In this document: positions 32,643-41,940 of the stretch, piece after piece
How positions within the stretch are numbered: position 1 is the first letter of the stretch
How the letters are laid out: every line of letters begins with the position of its first letter
Assembly (NCBI RefSeq): GCF_000307265.1
Contig: NZ_DF158897.1
Location: 500,729 to 564,728 of the forward strand
Direction: 5' to 3'
Length of the DNA: 64,000 nt
Source: Oscillibacter ruminantium GH1
Lineage (GTDB): Bacteria; Bacillota; Clostridia; Oscillospirales; Oscillospiraceae
The notes under the pieces: generated by a model
Databases searched by the model: none
What the model saw: only the letters and a program-made list of their open reading frames with translations
Told to the model about the DNA's origin: nothing
Program-made: the position numbers and the translations under genes

Positions 32643-33079
32643 GCCTTTTGGATGAACTGAAGAAATGGACCCACCCGTACGAAGATGAGGACGAGGAATA
32701 CGACGATTTCGAGGAGCCTGCCCGGAAAGACAGTATGTTTGACGACCGGAGATTCTCCCGGACGGAGGACCGCCATAACAAGGTGGTGAATATCCATGCT
32801 ACCACCCAGCTGAAGGTCGTTCTGGTGAAGCCCGAGCGGTTTGAAAATGCCTCTGAAATTGCGGATCATTTGAAGGACAAGCGTACCGTGGTGCTGAATC
32901 TGGAATCCACCAACAAGGATGTGGCCCGGCGGCTGATTGATTTCCTGTCCGGCGTGGCTTATGCCGGAGAGGGCAAGATCAAAAAGGTGGCGGCCAATAC
33001 GTATATCATCACGCCCTATCATGTGGATATCGAGGGCGACCTGATTGATGAACTGGAGAACAACGGCCTTTACTTCTAA
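32639..33079 (+). CDS. sepF: Cell division protein SepF
   Basis: This 146-residue protein tethers FtsZ to the membrane. It has an N-terminal amphipathic start (MSLLDELKKW), an acidic linker (about residues 15-50) and the SepF core from about residue 58: LKVVLVKPERFENASEIADH, RLIDFLSGVAYAGEGKIKKV and TYIITPYHVD. Length is typical. It overlaps yggS (ATGA). Bacillus ylmG and ylmH, usually between sepF and divIVA, are missing here. Confidence 0.96.
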   Translation: MSLLDELKKWTHPYEDEDEEYDDFEEPARKDSMFDDRRFSRTEDRHNKVVNIHATTQLKVVLVKPERFENASEIADHLKDKRTVVLNLESTNKDVARRLIDFLSGVAYAGEGKIKKVAANTYIITPYHVDIEGDLIDELENNGLYF

Positions 33080-33150
33080 GGCTGTTTGCATAGCACTGAG
33101 AGAAAATTTTAAGACCGGCGTCCGCTGAGGACGCTAAGGGGGTATTTGCA

Positions 33151-33933
33151 TTGCTGACACCGCAGGAGGTTTCCGGTCACGCATTCACAAAAGCCGTCAT
33201 GGGTGGCTATAACATGGCCATGGTGGACGAATTTTTGGATGAGCTGACGGATGACTATACCGCGCTCTATAAGGAAAACGCGGCGCTGAAGGCAAAGATG
33301 AAGGTTCTGGTGGAAAAGGTAGAGGATTATCGTGCCACCGAGGACTCTATGAGGGCCACGCTTCTGACCGCCCAGAAGATGGCAGATTCCATTGTCCGGG
33401 AGGCAGAGGCCAAGCGGGACCAGCTGCTCAGAGAGGCCCAGACGCAGGCGCAGGAGAAAATCGGCGCGTTGCGCAAAGAGGCGGAAGAGGCGCAGGAGCG
33501 TCTGCGCGCGGGTCAGCAGGAGATGGCGTCCTTCGCGGAAAAAGTGCGCGCTGTCTGCCAGCAGGAAATTCTGTTTTTGGATCAGCTTCCTCAGGCCCCG
33601 GTGGCAACCCCGGCGGTGGAGCAAAGCGTCCCCGCCAAGGAGATCGAGGCGAAGATTCTGGATACCTACCGTCAGGAATCTCCCGCGACAGAGGTGTTTG
33701 CACCCCAGAGCGTCCCCGCGCAAAATCCGGTGACTCAGCCCGCGGCGGCTGCATCGGAACCGGTGAGCGCTCCCCGGCAGGAGGAGCCGTCCCCCAAGCC
33801 AGCGGAAGAGGAGCAGGGAGATGCGTTCCCCTATCCCGAGGGGAATCCCTTTGTCCCCGTGGTGGATGAGCCGACCCGGAAAATTGAACTGGACGAGCTG
33901 AAATTTGGCCGGAACTACAATCAGACCGAATAA
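33151..33933 (+). CDS. divIVA: DivIVA-domain protein
   Basis: This 260-residue protein begins with the DivIVA lipid-binding region (LTPQEVSGHAFTKAVMGGYN then VDEFLDELTDDY). A coiled coil runs to about residue 140. The remaining 120 residues are Pro/Ala/Glu-rich and probably unordered. DivIVA marks negatively curved membrane and guides division, growth or wall synthesis. The start is TTG at 33151 with AAGGGGG eight bases before. The tail is longer than that of Bacillus DivIVA. It follows sepF by 71 bases. Confidence 0.9.
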   Translation: MLTPQEVSGHAFTKAVMGGYNMAMVDEFLDELTDDYTALYKENAALKAKMKVLVEKVEDYRATEDSMRATLLTAQKMADSIVREAEAKRDQLLREAQTQAQEKIGALRKEAEEAQERLRAGQQEMASFAEKVRAVCQQEILFLDQLPQAPVATPAVEQSVPAKEIEAKILDTYRQESPATEVFAPQSVPAQNPVTQPAAAASEPVSAPRQEEPSPKPAEEEQGDAFPYPEGNPFVPVVDEPTRKIELDELKFGRNYNQTE

Positions 33934-34044
33934 ACCCAGTCGGGCTATAAACGAGGATACATACCGGCCTGTCGGCGGATACGAGCGGACGAGCCGGGCC
34001 GCTTCAAAAAAGCACAACAGGCACTTATTTGATTTTCGCATCAG

Positions 34045-34069
34045 GGCGGTCCAACCGGACCGCCTTTTT
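34045..34069 (+). terminator. Terminator after divIVA
   Basis: GGCGGTCC/GGACCGCC with an AACC loop, then TTTTT. Confidence 0.9.
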
Positions 34070-34101
34070 ATACGTTGCAGCTGCGGAAGGGAGATGTTTT
34101 T

Positions 34102-34986
34102 GTGAGTCAGAGCAACCGGCCCATTGTGGCGTTCTTATATGATTTCGACAAGACTCTTTGCACCACCGATATGCAGGATTATGCCTTTATTCCCAGTCTT
34201 GGCATGACCCCAGCGGAATTCTGGGCTGTGGCCAACAACTTTGGCTGCGAAAACCACATTGACGGGATTCTGGCCTATATGTACACCATGCTCCGGGAGG
34301 CGGAACGAAAAAATCTGCCCTTCACCCGGGCCGATCTGGTGGAAAAGGGCAGAGGCATTGTGCTGTTTCCCGGTGTGGAGGATTGGTTTGCCCGGGTGAA
34401 TGCCTACGGCGAGGAGCAGGGCATTCAGGTGGAGCACTATGTGATTTCCTCCGGCCTGCGGGAGATTATCGAGGGCAGCGCCATCAGCGGGGAATTCAAA
34501 GAAATTTACGCCAGCGAGTTTTACTACGACGAGGATGGCAAGCCCGTCTGGCCAAAGCTGGCGGTGAATTTCACCGCCAAGACCCAGTTCGTCTACCGCA
34601 TCAACAAGGGTGTGCTGGACGTGTCCAACGACCGGGATTTGAACGCATCCATGCCCGACGACAGCAAACGGGTGCCGTTTACCAACATGATCTACATGGG
34701 CGACGGCCTTTCCGATGTTCCCTGTATGAAAATGATGCGTTCCTATGGTGGGCAGGCCATCGCGGTCTATCAGGAATCCAACCGCACCGGGGTGGAGGAT
34801 CTGCTGGCCAAAGGCCGGGTGGACTTCATTTTCCCGGCGGACTACTCCCGGGGAACGGCGCTGGACGAGACGGTGAAAAATATTCTCCGCCGCATGGCCA
34901 TCACCGACCGGCTGACGGAAGAGAACGCACAGCAGCTGCGTGCCATCGGCCGCAGCGAGATTCCGGAGCAGGCCTGTTTGTTTTAA
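34102..34986 (+). CDS. HAD-superfamily phosphatase
   Basis: This 294-residue protein has HAD motif I YDFDKTLCTTD near residue 12, motif II VISSGLREI near 116 and motif III/IV MGDGLSDVPCMKMM near 205. The cap region is helical. It resembles the phosphoserine-phosphatase-like group; the substrate is unknown. The start GTG at 34102 has GGAAGGGAG eight bases upstream; an in-frame TTG 27 bases earlier has no site. It stands alone between the divIVA terminator and the XRE operon. Confidence 0.88.
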   Translation: MSQSNRPIVAFLYDFDKTLCTTDMQDYAFIPSLGMTPAEFWAVANNFGCENHIDGILAYMYTMLREAERKNLPFTRADLVEKGRGIVLFPGVEDWFARVNAYGEEQGIQVEHYVISSGLREIIEGSAISGEFKEIYASEFYYDEDGKPVWPKLAVNFTAKTQFVYRINKGVLDVSNDRDLNASMPDDSKRVPFTNMIYMGDGLSDVPCMKMMRSYGGQAIAVYQESNRTGVEDLLAKGRVDFIFPADYSRGTALDETVKNILRRMAITDRLTEENAQQLRAIGRSEIPEQACLF

Positions 34987-35102
34987 GGGATGTTTCGCAA
35001 TTGCCGACGTGGCCAAGCGGTGGTTTTTTTCGCTGTGCCGCGCTTTCGTGGCTGTAAATCCTTTAAATCTTGCGCCGAAACAGATGAATTTTACAAATTT
35101 GC

Positions 35103-35143
35103 TTTACACGCCGTATAGTTTCTGATAAACTATACGGCGTGTA
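35103..35143. promoter_or_regulatory. 17-bp inverted repeat overlapping an XRE promoter
   Basis: TACACGCCGTATAGTTT (35105-35121) and AAACTATACGGCGTGTA (35127-35143) are perfect arms around CTGAT. A TTTACA at about 35104 and TAAACT at 35126 would form a promoter with a 17-base spacer inside the palindrome. It is likely the operator of the following XRE gene. A terminator for the HAD gene is less likely because the 3' side lacks a T-run. Confidence 0.65.
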
Positions 35144-35263
35144 ATACTTCCGTGATCAAACTGTTTTTTAATGGCTTGGTCACGGTGTGCCATGCCGCCG
35201 TGGAAAACGGCGGCTGTTAATCGCCATGAGGATGTATGTACCAACATAAAGGAGAGAGAAACC

Positions 35264-35941
35264 ATGAAGACGGAATTTCCAAGAACCCTGTCCCTTCTAC
35301 GGCAAGAGCGGGGTGTCTCTCAGCGAACGGCGGCGGGAGATTTGGGCATTTCCCAAGCACTGTTGAGCCACTATGAAAACGGGATTCGGGAGCCGGGGCT
35401 GGCGTTTGTAGTCCGGGCCTGTGAATACTATCATGTGTCGGCGGACTTTCTTTTGGGCCGGACGCTGTCCCGGGAGGGGGGCGCGCTGACCGACGACGAT
35501 ATCCTGAATATGGCCGATCAGGGCAACATCCTGCGGGGCAGTGTGTTGGCAACGCTGCAATCCAAGCTGATTTCCGGCGCGGTGAGCGTTTTGTTCGATC
35601 TTTTGGGCAAACTGAATGACAAGGCCGCCGTGAATGAGGCGGCTCAAATGCTGAATGGGGCAATTTACATTCTGTTCCGGCGGCTGCACCGCGCCGCGGG
35701 CGGTAACGAGGCCATGTTCTCCGCTCCGGCGGAGCTGGTGGCCATGGGCCTTCCCGCAGCCGAGATGAAACTGGCGGAGGCCCGGTATGTCCGGACGCTG
35801 GAAGCGCTGCGGGAACGGGAAGCGGTATTCCCGGAGCTCACCGGAGAAAGCCTGAGCAAAAACTATCCCGGCAGCGGCCAGTGCATCACGCAGGTGCTTC
35901 ACAGCGCGGACGCCAAGGCCGCCGGCCTTGTGAAAGAGTGA
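35264..35941 (+). CDS. XRE-family regulator with long C-terminal domain
   Basis: This 225-residue protein has an N-terminal HTH_3 domain (LSLLRQERGVSQRTAAGDLG, ISQALLSHYENGIREP, YYHVSADFLLGRT). A mostly helical C-terminal part of about 150 residues has no recognised domain and may sense a signal or dimerise. AAAGGAGAG lies before the ATG at 35264. Its stop is five bases before the MBOAT start, so the regulator and the two surface-modification genes form one operon, probably autoregulated through the palindrome upstream. Confidence 0.88.
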   Translation: MKTEFPRTLSLLRQERGVSQRTAAGDLGISQALLSHYENGIREPGLAFVVRACEYYHVSADFLLGRTLSREGGALTDDDILNMADQGNILRGSVLATLQSKLISGAVSVLFDLLGKLNDKAAVNEAAQMLNGAIYILFRRLHRAAGGNEAMFSAPAELVAMGLPAAEMKLAEARYVRTLEALREREAVFPELTGESLSKNYPGSGQCITQVLHSADAKAAGLVKE

Positions 35942-35945
35942 TCGA

Positions 35946-37388
35946 ATGGGATTTCAATCGCTGGCATTTCTGGTGCTTCTTGCGCTGACGGCAGTGCTGT
36001 GCCCGCTGGCGGCGAAAAAAGACCGCCGGGCGGGAACCGCGCTGGCGATGCTGGTTTCCGCGGGATTTTACCTGTGGGGACTGGGGGACCGCGTCCTGCT
36101 GGGGTTCAACATTTTGCTGATCGGCGGGGCGGTTACCTTCGGCGCCGCGCGGTATTGGCGCTCCGGCAAGGCAGAGAACCGGCGACGCACGGTGCTGCTG
36201 CTGGCGGCGGTGTGGCATATTGCGGTGCTGCTGGGCTTTAAGTATTTGGGCTTTTTCACCGGTGGCGCCGTGTCGCTGGGGTGGGCGCCGCTGGGCCTGA
36301 GCTTTTTCACCTTCCAACAGCTCTGGTTTTTGAAGGAGGTCCGAACGGGACAGCTGCCTCCGGCGGAGCTTGAAAAGCTGGATGCGGACACGTTTACTCT
36401 GTTCTGCCTGTTTTTCCCCACGGTTTCCTCTGGCCCCATTTTGCGCCCCGGTGCGTTTTTTCCTCAGACCCGGGGTGAAAAATACCTGCGTCCCGACTGG
36501 GACGACCGGGCGGCGGGGCTGTATGCCATTGCCTTTGGCATGGCAAAAAAGGTATTGCTGGCGGACGCGCTGGGCGCGGTGGTGAACAATGGCTATCAAC
36601 ATCTTGACCAGCTCACCGCCCCAGCGGCGTGGCTGGTGATTCTGGGCTATACCCTGCAATTGTACTTTGATTTCTCCGGTTACTGCGATATTGCCACCGG
36701 AGCCGCCCGTCTGCTGGGTATCCGTTTGCCGGTGAACTTTGACTCGCCCTATCGCGCTCTGAGCGTTGGGGAGTTCTGGAAACGGTGGCACATGACGCTG
36801 ACGGCTTTTTTGCGGGAGTGCGTATACTTTCCGCTGGGGGGAAGCCGGCTGGGGACGGCGAAGACCTATCGAAATATCCTGATTGTGTTTCTCATCAGCG
36901 GGTTCTGGCACGGGGCCGGGTGGACCTTTCTGGTCTGGGGCGGACTGCATGGGCTGGCACAGGTGCTGGAGCGGGCTTGGGGGCCGGGGAGGGAGCGCCT
37001 TCCCAAAGCGATTCGCTGGGCAGGAACCTTTTTGTTTGTAAATTTAGCGTGGGTGTTTTTCCGTGCGCCGTCCCTCAGCGCGGCGGGGTCAGTGCTGAGG
37101 GCAGCGCTTTCCGGCGGGTGGGGTCTTCCCGCCTTTTTAACGGAGGGACTGCTCCCCTCCGAGGCAGAGGCACTGAACGTGCTGGGCCTTGGGGGAAAGA
37201 CGGGTGTTTTGCTGCTGGCGGCGGTGTTCCTTATCGCGCTGATTGCTGCTTTAAAGCCGGGCAATACCATCCGGCGGATGGATGCCTTCCGGCCCACGGC
37301 GGCGCGGTGCGCGCTGTGCTGCATCCTGCTGGTCTGGGCAACGCTGTCGTTTTCCGGGGTTGCCACGTTCATCTATGCGAATTTCTGA
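35946..37388 (+). CDS. MBOAT-family membrane O-acyltransferase
   Basis: This 480-residue protein has about ten membrane segments. It shows the AlgI/DltB-type signatures: LGLSFFTFQQLWF, FFPTVSSGPILRP, LYFDFSGYCDIATGAARLLG near residue 240, FWKRWHMTLTAFLRECVYFPLGGS near 280 and the catalytic His in SGFWHGAGWTF near 320. Such enzymes transfer acyl groups, often acetyl or D-alanyl, across the membrane to surface polymers. The companion gene immediately downstream supports O-acylation of an exopolysaccharide or wall polymer. The substrate is unknown. Confidence 0.92.
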   Translation: MGFQSLAFLVLLALTAVLCPLAAKKDRRAGTALAMLVSAGFYLWGLGDRVLLGFNILLIGGAVTFGAARYWRSGKAENRRRTVLLLAAVWHIAVLLGFKYLGFFTGGAVSLGWAPLGLSFFTFQQLWFLKEVRTGQLPPAELEKLDADTFTLFCLFFPTVSSGPILRPGAFFPQTRGEKYLRPDWDDRAAGLYAIAFGMAKKVLLADALGAVVNNGYQHLDQLTAPAAWLVILGYTLQLYFDFSGYCDIATGAARLLGIRLPVNFDSPYRALSVGEFWKRWHMTLTAFLRECVYFPLGGSRLGTAKTYRNILIVFLISGFWHGAGWTFLVWGGLHGLAQVLERAWGPGRERLPKAIRWAGTFLFVNLAWVFFRAPSLSAAGSVLRAALSGGWGLPAFLTEGLLPSEAEALNVLGLGGKTGVLLLAAVFLIALIAALKPGNTIRRMDAFRPTAARCALCCILLVWATLSFSGVATFIYANF

Positions 37389-37399
37389 GGAGGGCGGCT

Positions 37400-38440
37400 T
37401 TGAACAACTCTAAAAAACGCTGGGCCGTGGGACTGTTGGCTGGCTTTCTGGGGATTTTGTCCCTGTGCGGGCTGACGGTTCGGGTGATCGACCCCTTTTT
37501 TCACTATCGCGCCCCCGACCCGGAGGCAGAGGTCTGGTTTGACGAGCGGTATCAGAATGCGGGGCTGCTGCGCAGCCAGCAGTATGAAACCGTGCTGATG
37601 GGAACGTCCTTGGCGGCCAACTACCGCCCCTTTTGGTTCGATGTGTTTTACAACACCTCCACCGTAAAGGTGACGATTCCAAACGGCGGATTCCACGAAT
37701 TCACACAGGCGCTGGACTATGCCTTTCAAAAGCAGAATGTGAAGCGGGTGATATTCGGTTTGGACCCCAACATTCTGGCCCGCGACCCGGCGGATGCGCC
37801 GGATCAGTTGCCGGAGTATCTTTATGATGACAATCCGTGGAACGATGGACGGTATCTTTTCAGCAAGGATGTGCTGATCCGCTCCGGCTATACGGTTATA
37901 AAAAAAGCCCGGGGCGAGACACAGCCCTTGCAGGACGCTTTCGTGTGGGACGGGACGCTGTATTTCAGCAAAGAGCTGGCCCTTGCGGGTTATGAGCGGC
38001 CCGAGGTAGCGGAGCGGCCCCAGCCGGAGGACATGTTTCTGGATGCCTGCGGCGAAAATCTGGCGGTGGTGCAGAGCTGGGTGGAAGACCACCCGGATAC
38101 GCAGTTTGTCTTTTACCTCTCGCCATACAGCATTCTCTATTGGGACAAGATGCAGCGGCTGGGGGAGACAGAGGCCATGTTTGCTCTCCTGCGCCGTACG
38201 GCGGAGACGCTGCTGCCCTATGACAATGTGGAATTGCAGTGCTTTTTGACCGATACGGATACCATTACCAACCTCGACAACTACGCGGATCACATCCATG
38301 TAGCCGGACGGGTGACCTATGCCATGGCGCAGGCCATGCCCGGCAAAGAGAATTGCCTGACCGAGGAGAATTACCGGCAAAGACTGGACGCGCTTCATGA
38401 GTTTGTGGTACACTACGACTACGAAAAAATCTTCGCATAA
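37400..38440 (+). CDS. Membrane-anchored SGNH/AlgX-like partner of MBOAT
   Basis: This 346-residue protein has an N-terminal anchor (about residues 8-30) and an outer domain. VLMGTSLAANYRP near residue 62 looks like the G-x-S block of SGNH hydrolases, and NYADHIHVAG near residue 300 like the D-x-x-H block. In alginate and cellulose acetylation, such partners of MBOAT proteins accept and pass on the acyl group. The start is TTG at 37400 with AGGAGGG five bases upstream, twelve bases after the MBOAT stop. SGNH membership is inferred from these motifs. Confidence 0.75.
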   Translation: MNNSKKRWAVGLLAGFLGILSLCGLTVRVIDPFFHYRAPDPEAEVWFDERYQNAGLLRSQQYETVLMGTSLAANYRPFWFDVFYNTSTVKVTIPNGGFHEFTQALDYAFQKQNVKRVIFGLDPNILARDPADAPDQLPEYLYDDNPWNDGRYLFSKDVLIRSGYTVIKKARGETQPLQDAFVWDGTLYFSKELALAGYERPEVAERPQPEDMFLDACGENLAVVQSWVEDHPDTQFVFYLSPYSILYWDKMQRLGETEAMFALLRRTAETLLPYDNVELQCFLTDTDTITNLDNYADHIHVAGRVTYAMAQAMPGKENCLTEENYRQRLDALHEFVVHYDYEKIFA

Positions 38441-38489
38441 CAACCTGTCAGCCTGCTTCTTTTGAATTTTCCAAGGAGGTCTTTTCTAT

Positions 38490-40301
38490 ATGACCGATCA
38501 ATCTCATATCAGAAACTTTTCCATCATCGCCCATATTGACCACGGCAAGTCCACGCTGGCGGACCGCCTGCTTGAAAAGTGCGAGGCCGTCTCCGCAAGA
38601 GAAATGTCCAGCCAGCTGCTGGACAACATGGACTTGGAGCGGGAGCGCGGCATCACCATCAAGGCCCGGGCAGTGAAGCTGAACTACAAGGCGCAAAACG
38701 GCGAGGTTTACGAATTGAACCTCATTGATACGCCGGGCCATGTGGACTTTAACTACGAGGTTTCCCGTTCCCTTGCCGCCTGCGAAGGGGCGGTGCTGGT
38801 GGTGGATGCCACGCAGGGCGTGGAGGCTCAGACGCTGGCCAACACCTATCTCGCCATGGAGCACGACCTTGAAATTCTGCCGGTCATCAATAAGATCGAC
38901 CTGCCCGCCGCAGATCCCCAAAAGGCAAAGCACGAGGTGGAGGACATCATCGGCCTGCCCGCCATGGACGCGCCGGAGATTTCGGCAAAAATGGGCATCA
39001 ATATCGCCGCGGTTCTGGAAGATGTGGTGAAAAATATTCCGGCCCCCAAGGGTGACCGGAACGCGCCGCTTAAAGCGCTGATTTTTGACAGCCAGTACGA
39101 CGCCTATCGCGGCGTGGTGGTTTACATGCGGCTGATGGACGGGATGATCCGTCCGGGGATGCAGGTGAAAATGATGGCCTCCGGCGCGGTATACACCGTG
39201 GTGGAGTGCGGCCATCTGCTGCCGCTGGGACTGGAGCCGTGTCAGGAGCTGGAGGCGGGAGAGGTCGGTTATTTTACCGCCAGCATGAAAAATGTGCAGG
39301 ATACCCGGGTGGGCGACACCGTCACCGGGGCGGAAAAGCCCGCCGCCGAGCCGCTGCCCGGCTATCGTCCGGCGCAGGCCATGGTGTACTGCGGCATTTA
39401 CACCGAGGACGGGTCCAAATACCCGGACCTGCGGGATGCGCTGGAAAAGCTCCAGCTGAACGATGCGTCCCTCTCCTTTGAGCCGGAATCCTCCGCGGCG
39501 CTGGGCTTTGGTTTTCGCTGCGGCTTTTTGGGAATGCTCCATATGGAGGTCATTCAGGAGCGGCTGGAGCGGGAATTTGACTTGGACCTTGTGACCACCC
39601 TGCCCTCTGTGATCTACCACGTTACCAAGACCGACGGCACGGTGGTGACTGTGGACAACCCCCACAACTATCCCGACCCCGCATCCATTGAGATTGCGGA
39701 GGAGCCGTTTGTCAAGGTTTCCATCATCAGCCCCAATGAGTATGTGGGCAACATCATGCCTATGTGCCAGAACCGCCGGGGCGAGTTTAAAGATATGCAG
39801 TATTTAGATACAAACTTGGTGGAGCTGCACTATCAAATGCCTCTCAACGAGATTATCTACGACTTTTTTGATACTTTGAAGGCCAACACCAGAGGCTATG
39901 CCTCGCTGGACTATGAGCTTTCGGACTATCGGCCCAGCGAGCTGGTAAAGGTGGATTTGAAGCTGAACGGCGACGGCGTGGATGCGCTGAGTTTCATCGC
40001 CCACAAGGACAAGGCCTATCCCCGGGCCAGACGGCTGTGTGAAAAGCTGAAGGATAACATTCCCCGCCAGCTTTTTGAAATCCCCATTCAGGCCGCCGTG
40101 GGCGGCCGGGTCATCGCCCGGGAGACGGTAAAAGCCATGCGCAAGGACGTTTTGGCCAAGTGCTATGGCGGCGATATTACCCGGAAAAAGAAGCTGCTGG
40201 AAAAGCAGAAGGAGGGCAAGAAGAAAATGCGCTCCCTCGGCACGGTACAGGTGCCCACCGAGGCATTTTTGGCGGTTCTCAAGCTGGACGAGGACGAATG
40301 A
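38490..40301 (+). CDS. lepA: Elongation factor 4 (LepA)
   Basis: This 603-residue GTPase assists ribosome biogenesis or back-translocation. G motifs are [35 protein letters not shown] and NKIDLP. Domain II, the EF-G-like domain V and the LepA-specific C-terminal domain ([41 protein letters not shown]) follow. Length is standard (about 600). AAGGAGG lies ten bases before the ATG. Convergent with htrA, sharing a bidirectional terminator. Confidence 0.97.
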   Translation: MTDQSHIRNFSIIAHIDHGKSTLADRLLEKCEAVSAREMSSQLLDNMDLERERGITIKARAVKLNYKAQNGEVYELNLIDTPGHVDFNYEVSRSLAACEGAVLVVDATQGVEAQTLANTYLAMEHDLEILPVINKIDLPAADPQKAKHEVEDIIGLPAMDAPEISAKMGINIAAVLEDVVKNIPAPKGDRNAPLKALIFDSQYDAYRGVVVYMRLMDGMIRPGMQVKMMASGAVYTVVECGHLLPLGLEPCQELEAGEVGYFTASMKNVQDTRVGDTVTGAEKPAAEPLPGYRPAQAMVYCGIYTEDGSKYPDLRDALEKLQLNDASLSFEPESSAALGFGFRCGFLGMLHMEVIQERLEREFDLDLVTTLPSVIYHVTKTDGTVVTVDNPHNYPDPASIEIAEEPFVKVSIISPNEYVGNIMPMCQNRRGEFKDMQYLDTNLVELHYQMPLNEIIYDFFDTLKANTRGYASLDYELSDYRPSELVKVDLKLNGDGVDALSFIAHKDKAYPRARRLCEKLKDNIPRQLFEIPIQAAVGGRVIARETVKAMRKDVLAKCYGGDITRKKKLLEKQKEGKKKMRSLGTVQVPTEAFLAVLKLDEDE

Positions 40302-40332
40302 GCGGCTTGGAATTATCCATCCTCAACGTAAA

Positions 40333-40371
40333 AAACAGGCGGCAGGCACGAAAAGTGCCTGCCGCCTGTTT
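40333..40371. terminator. Bidirectional terminator between lepA and htrA
   Basis: A 17-bp stem AAACAGGCGGCAGGCAC/GTGCCTGCCGCCTGTTT with a GAAAA loop; A/T tracts on both sides suit both strands. Confidence 0.9.
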
Positions 40372-40412
40372 CATTGTGTCGGGAGAAATTTTTTAATGAG
40401 GCCGACTTGATA

Positions 40413-41927
40413 TTATCCGGCGGCATCCTCCTCAAACGCCTCGTCCAGATGGAGAACCACGTCCAGATACTCGCCGTCCCGCCAGATGGTCATGGGAAGG
40501 TCGTCGCCAATGCGGAACTGTCGGCGGACGCTTAAAAGCGAGTGCCGCTCGGAAACGCTTTGTCCGGCGGCGGAGACAATTACGTCTCCAGCTTTCACAC
40601 CGGCAATGTCGGCGGCGGAGCCGGCGCTGACGTCCTGCACCTCCACACCCCGAGAGCCGTCCGGCAGCTCCTTGGGCAGGTCGTATACCGTGACGCCCAG
40701 CCGAGGCTCCGGAAGAACCTCGCCGTATGCGAGAATGTCGTTCACCATTTTCTGAACCGACCGCATGGGGAGCGCAAAGCCCAGCCCCTCCACGTTGGAG
40801 GTAAAGGACATCATCTTAATGGTGTTGACACCCACCACCTGACCATACACATTGATGAGCGGGCCGCCGGAGTTGCCCTCGTTCAGCGCTGCGTTGGTCT
40901 GGATAAGAGTCATGGTGCGGCCTTGAACCTCCACGTCCCGGTTGATGGCGGAGACGATGCCGTCTGTCAGCGTTCCCCGCAGCTCAACGCCCAAGGGGTT
41001 GCCGATGGCATATACCGTGTCGCCAACGGTCAGGCTGTCGGAGTCGCCCATCACCGCCGCAGGCAGGCCGGTGGCGTTCAGCTTTAAAACCGCCACGTCG
41101 TTCCCGCTGTCACCGCCCACGTATTTTGCCTCATAGGTTTTACCGGACGCCAGCGTGACGTTGCAGTCATCGCTGCCGGCCACCACATGGTAGTTGGTGA
41201 GGACATACCCATCTTGGCGGAAAATGACGCCGGTTCCCACCGACGCGCCGTAATCCAGCTGGGCCATAACGGTCACCACGGCCGGATTGACCAGACGGTA
41301 AACTTCCTGAATGGTCAGTTCGCGGCCATGTCCGGTGTCCAGCTCCAGCGTGGCTCCCTCGCCAAAGGGATAGGAGGCAATGGAGACTTCTTCCTGATCC
41401 CAGTCTTCGTTCTGCGAATATTCGTCCAATTCATCGCTGGGTGGTGCAAACTGGGCAAGGCCGCCGTCCAGACAGAATGCGCACATCGCCAGCGCCGTTA
41501 CCACGGCGAGACAGATGAGAAAGATCAACAGCCCCTTTCGACTGCGGGTCTGTTTCGCCGCCGGAGCGGCAGGGCCGGTTGAACGCGCGGACAACGCGGC
41601 TTTTTTCACCGCTGGGGGAAGCTCTGCCCGGCCCGGCATCCGCCGGGGCTGGACATAGGTTTCCACGACTTCCTGCGGCTTTGGAAGCGGCGGATAGTAT
41701 TCCACCACTTCGCGGGGGTCTGACAGGAAAGCGCTTGACGAATCGACGTCCGGTGTATCAGAAGGGAAGTTGCCTGCCGCGCCGCCGGTCTGCGGGGAAG
41801 CGGGCGCGGCCTGACCTCCCACCTCTAAAGCGGGCGACGCAGGTGGCTGGGTAAACGCAGGTTCCGCCGGATTGGGCGAAAGCGGTGCGCCTAAGGGAGT
41901 GCTGGGGTCAAAAATATGGTCATTCAT
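40413..41927 (-). CDS. HtrA/DegP-like membrane serine protease with PDZ domain
   Basis: This 504-residue protein has a long Pro-rich cytoplasmic N-terminus (about 120 residues), one membrane segment (about 130-150), a trypsin-like domain and one PDZ domain (about 405-490). The catalytic triad is His in LTNYHVV, Asp in GNDVAVLKL and Ser in NEGNSGGPL. It degrades or refolds misfolded exported proteins. It is the last gene of a three-gene unit with a sensor kinase and response regulator, implying envelope-stress control. GAGG lies eight bases before the ATG. Confidence 0.93.
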   Translation of the reverse strand: MNDHIFDPSTPLGAPLSPNPAEPAFTQPPASPALEVGGQAAPASPQTGGAAGNFPSDTPDVDSSSAFLSDPREVVEYYPPLPKPQEVVETYVQPRRMPGRAELPPAVKKAALSARSTGPAAPAAKQTRSRKGLLIFLICLAVVTALAMCAFCLDGGLAQFAPPSDELDEYSQNEDWDQEEVSIASYPFGEGATLELDTGHGRELTIQEVYRLVNPAVVTVMAQLDYGASVGTGVIFRQDGYVLTNYHVVAGSDDCNVTLASGKTYEAKYVGGDSGNDVAVLKLNATGLPAAVMGDSDSLTVGDTVYAIGNPLGVELRGTLTDGIVSAINRDVEVQGRTMTLIQTNAALNEGNSGGPLINVYGQVVGVNTIKMMSFTSNVEGLGFALPMRSVQKMVNDILAYGEVLPEPRLGVTVYDLPKELPDGSRGVEVQDVSAGSAADIAGVKAGDVIVSAAGQSVSERHSLLSVRRQFRIGDDLPMTIWRDGEYLDVVLHLDEAFEEDAAG

Positions 41928-41940
41928 GTGCGATGCCTCG

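Noticed and set aside
36785-37399. Extension of the SGNH-like gene into the MBOAT gene
   Set aside because: It is out of frame with the MBOAT protein and gives Arg/Gly-rich nonsense; the TTG at 37400 has AGGAGGG and starts directly before the anchor.
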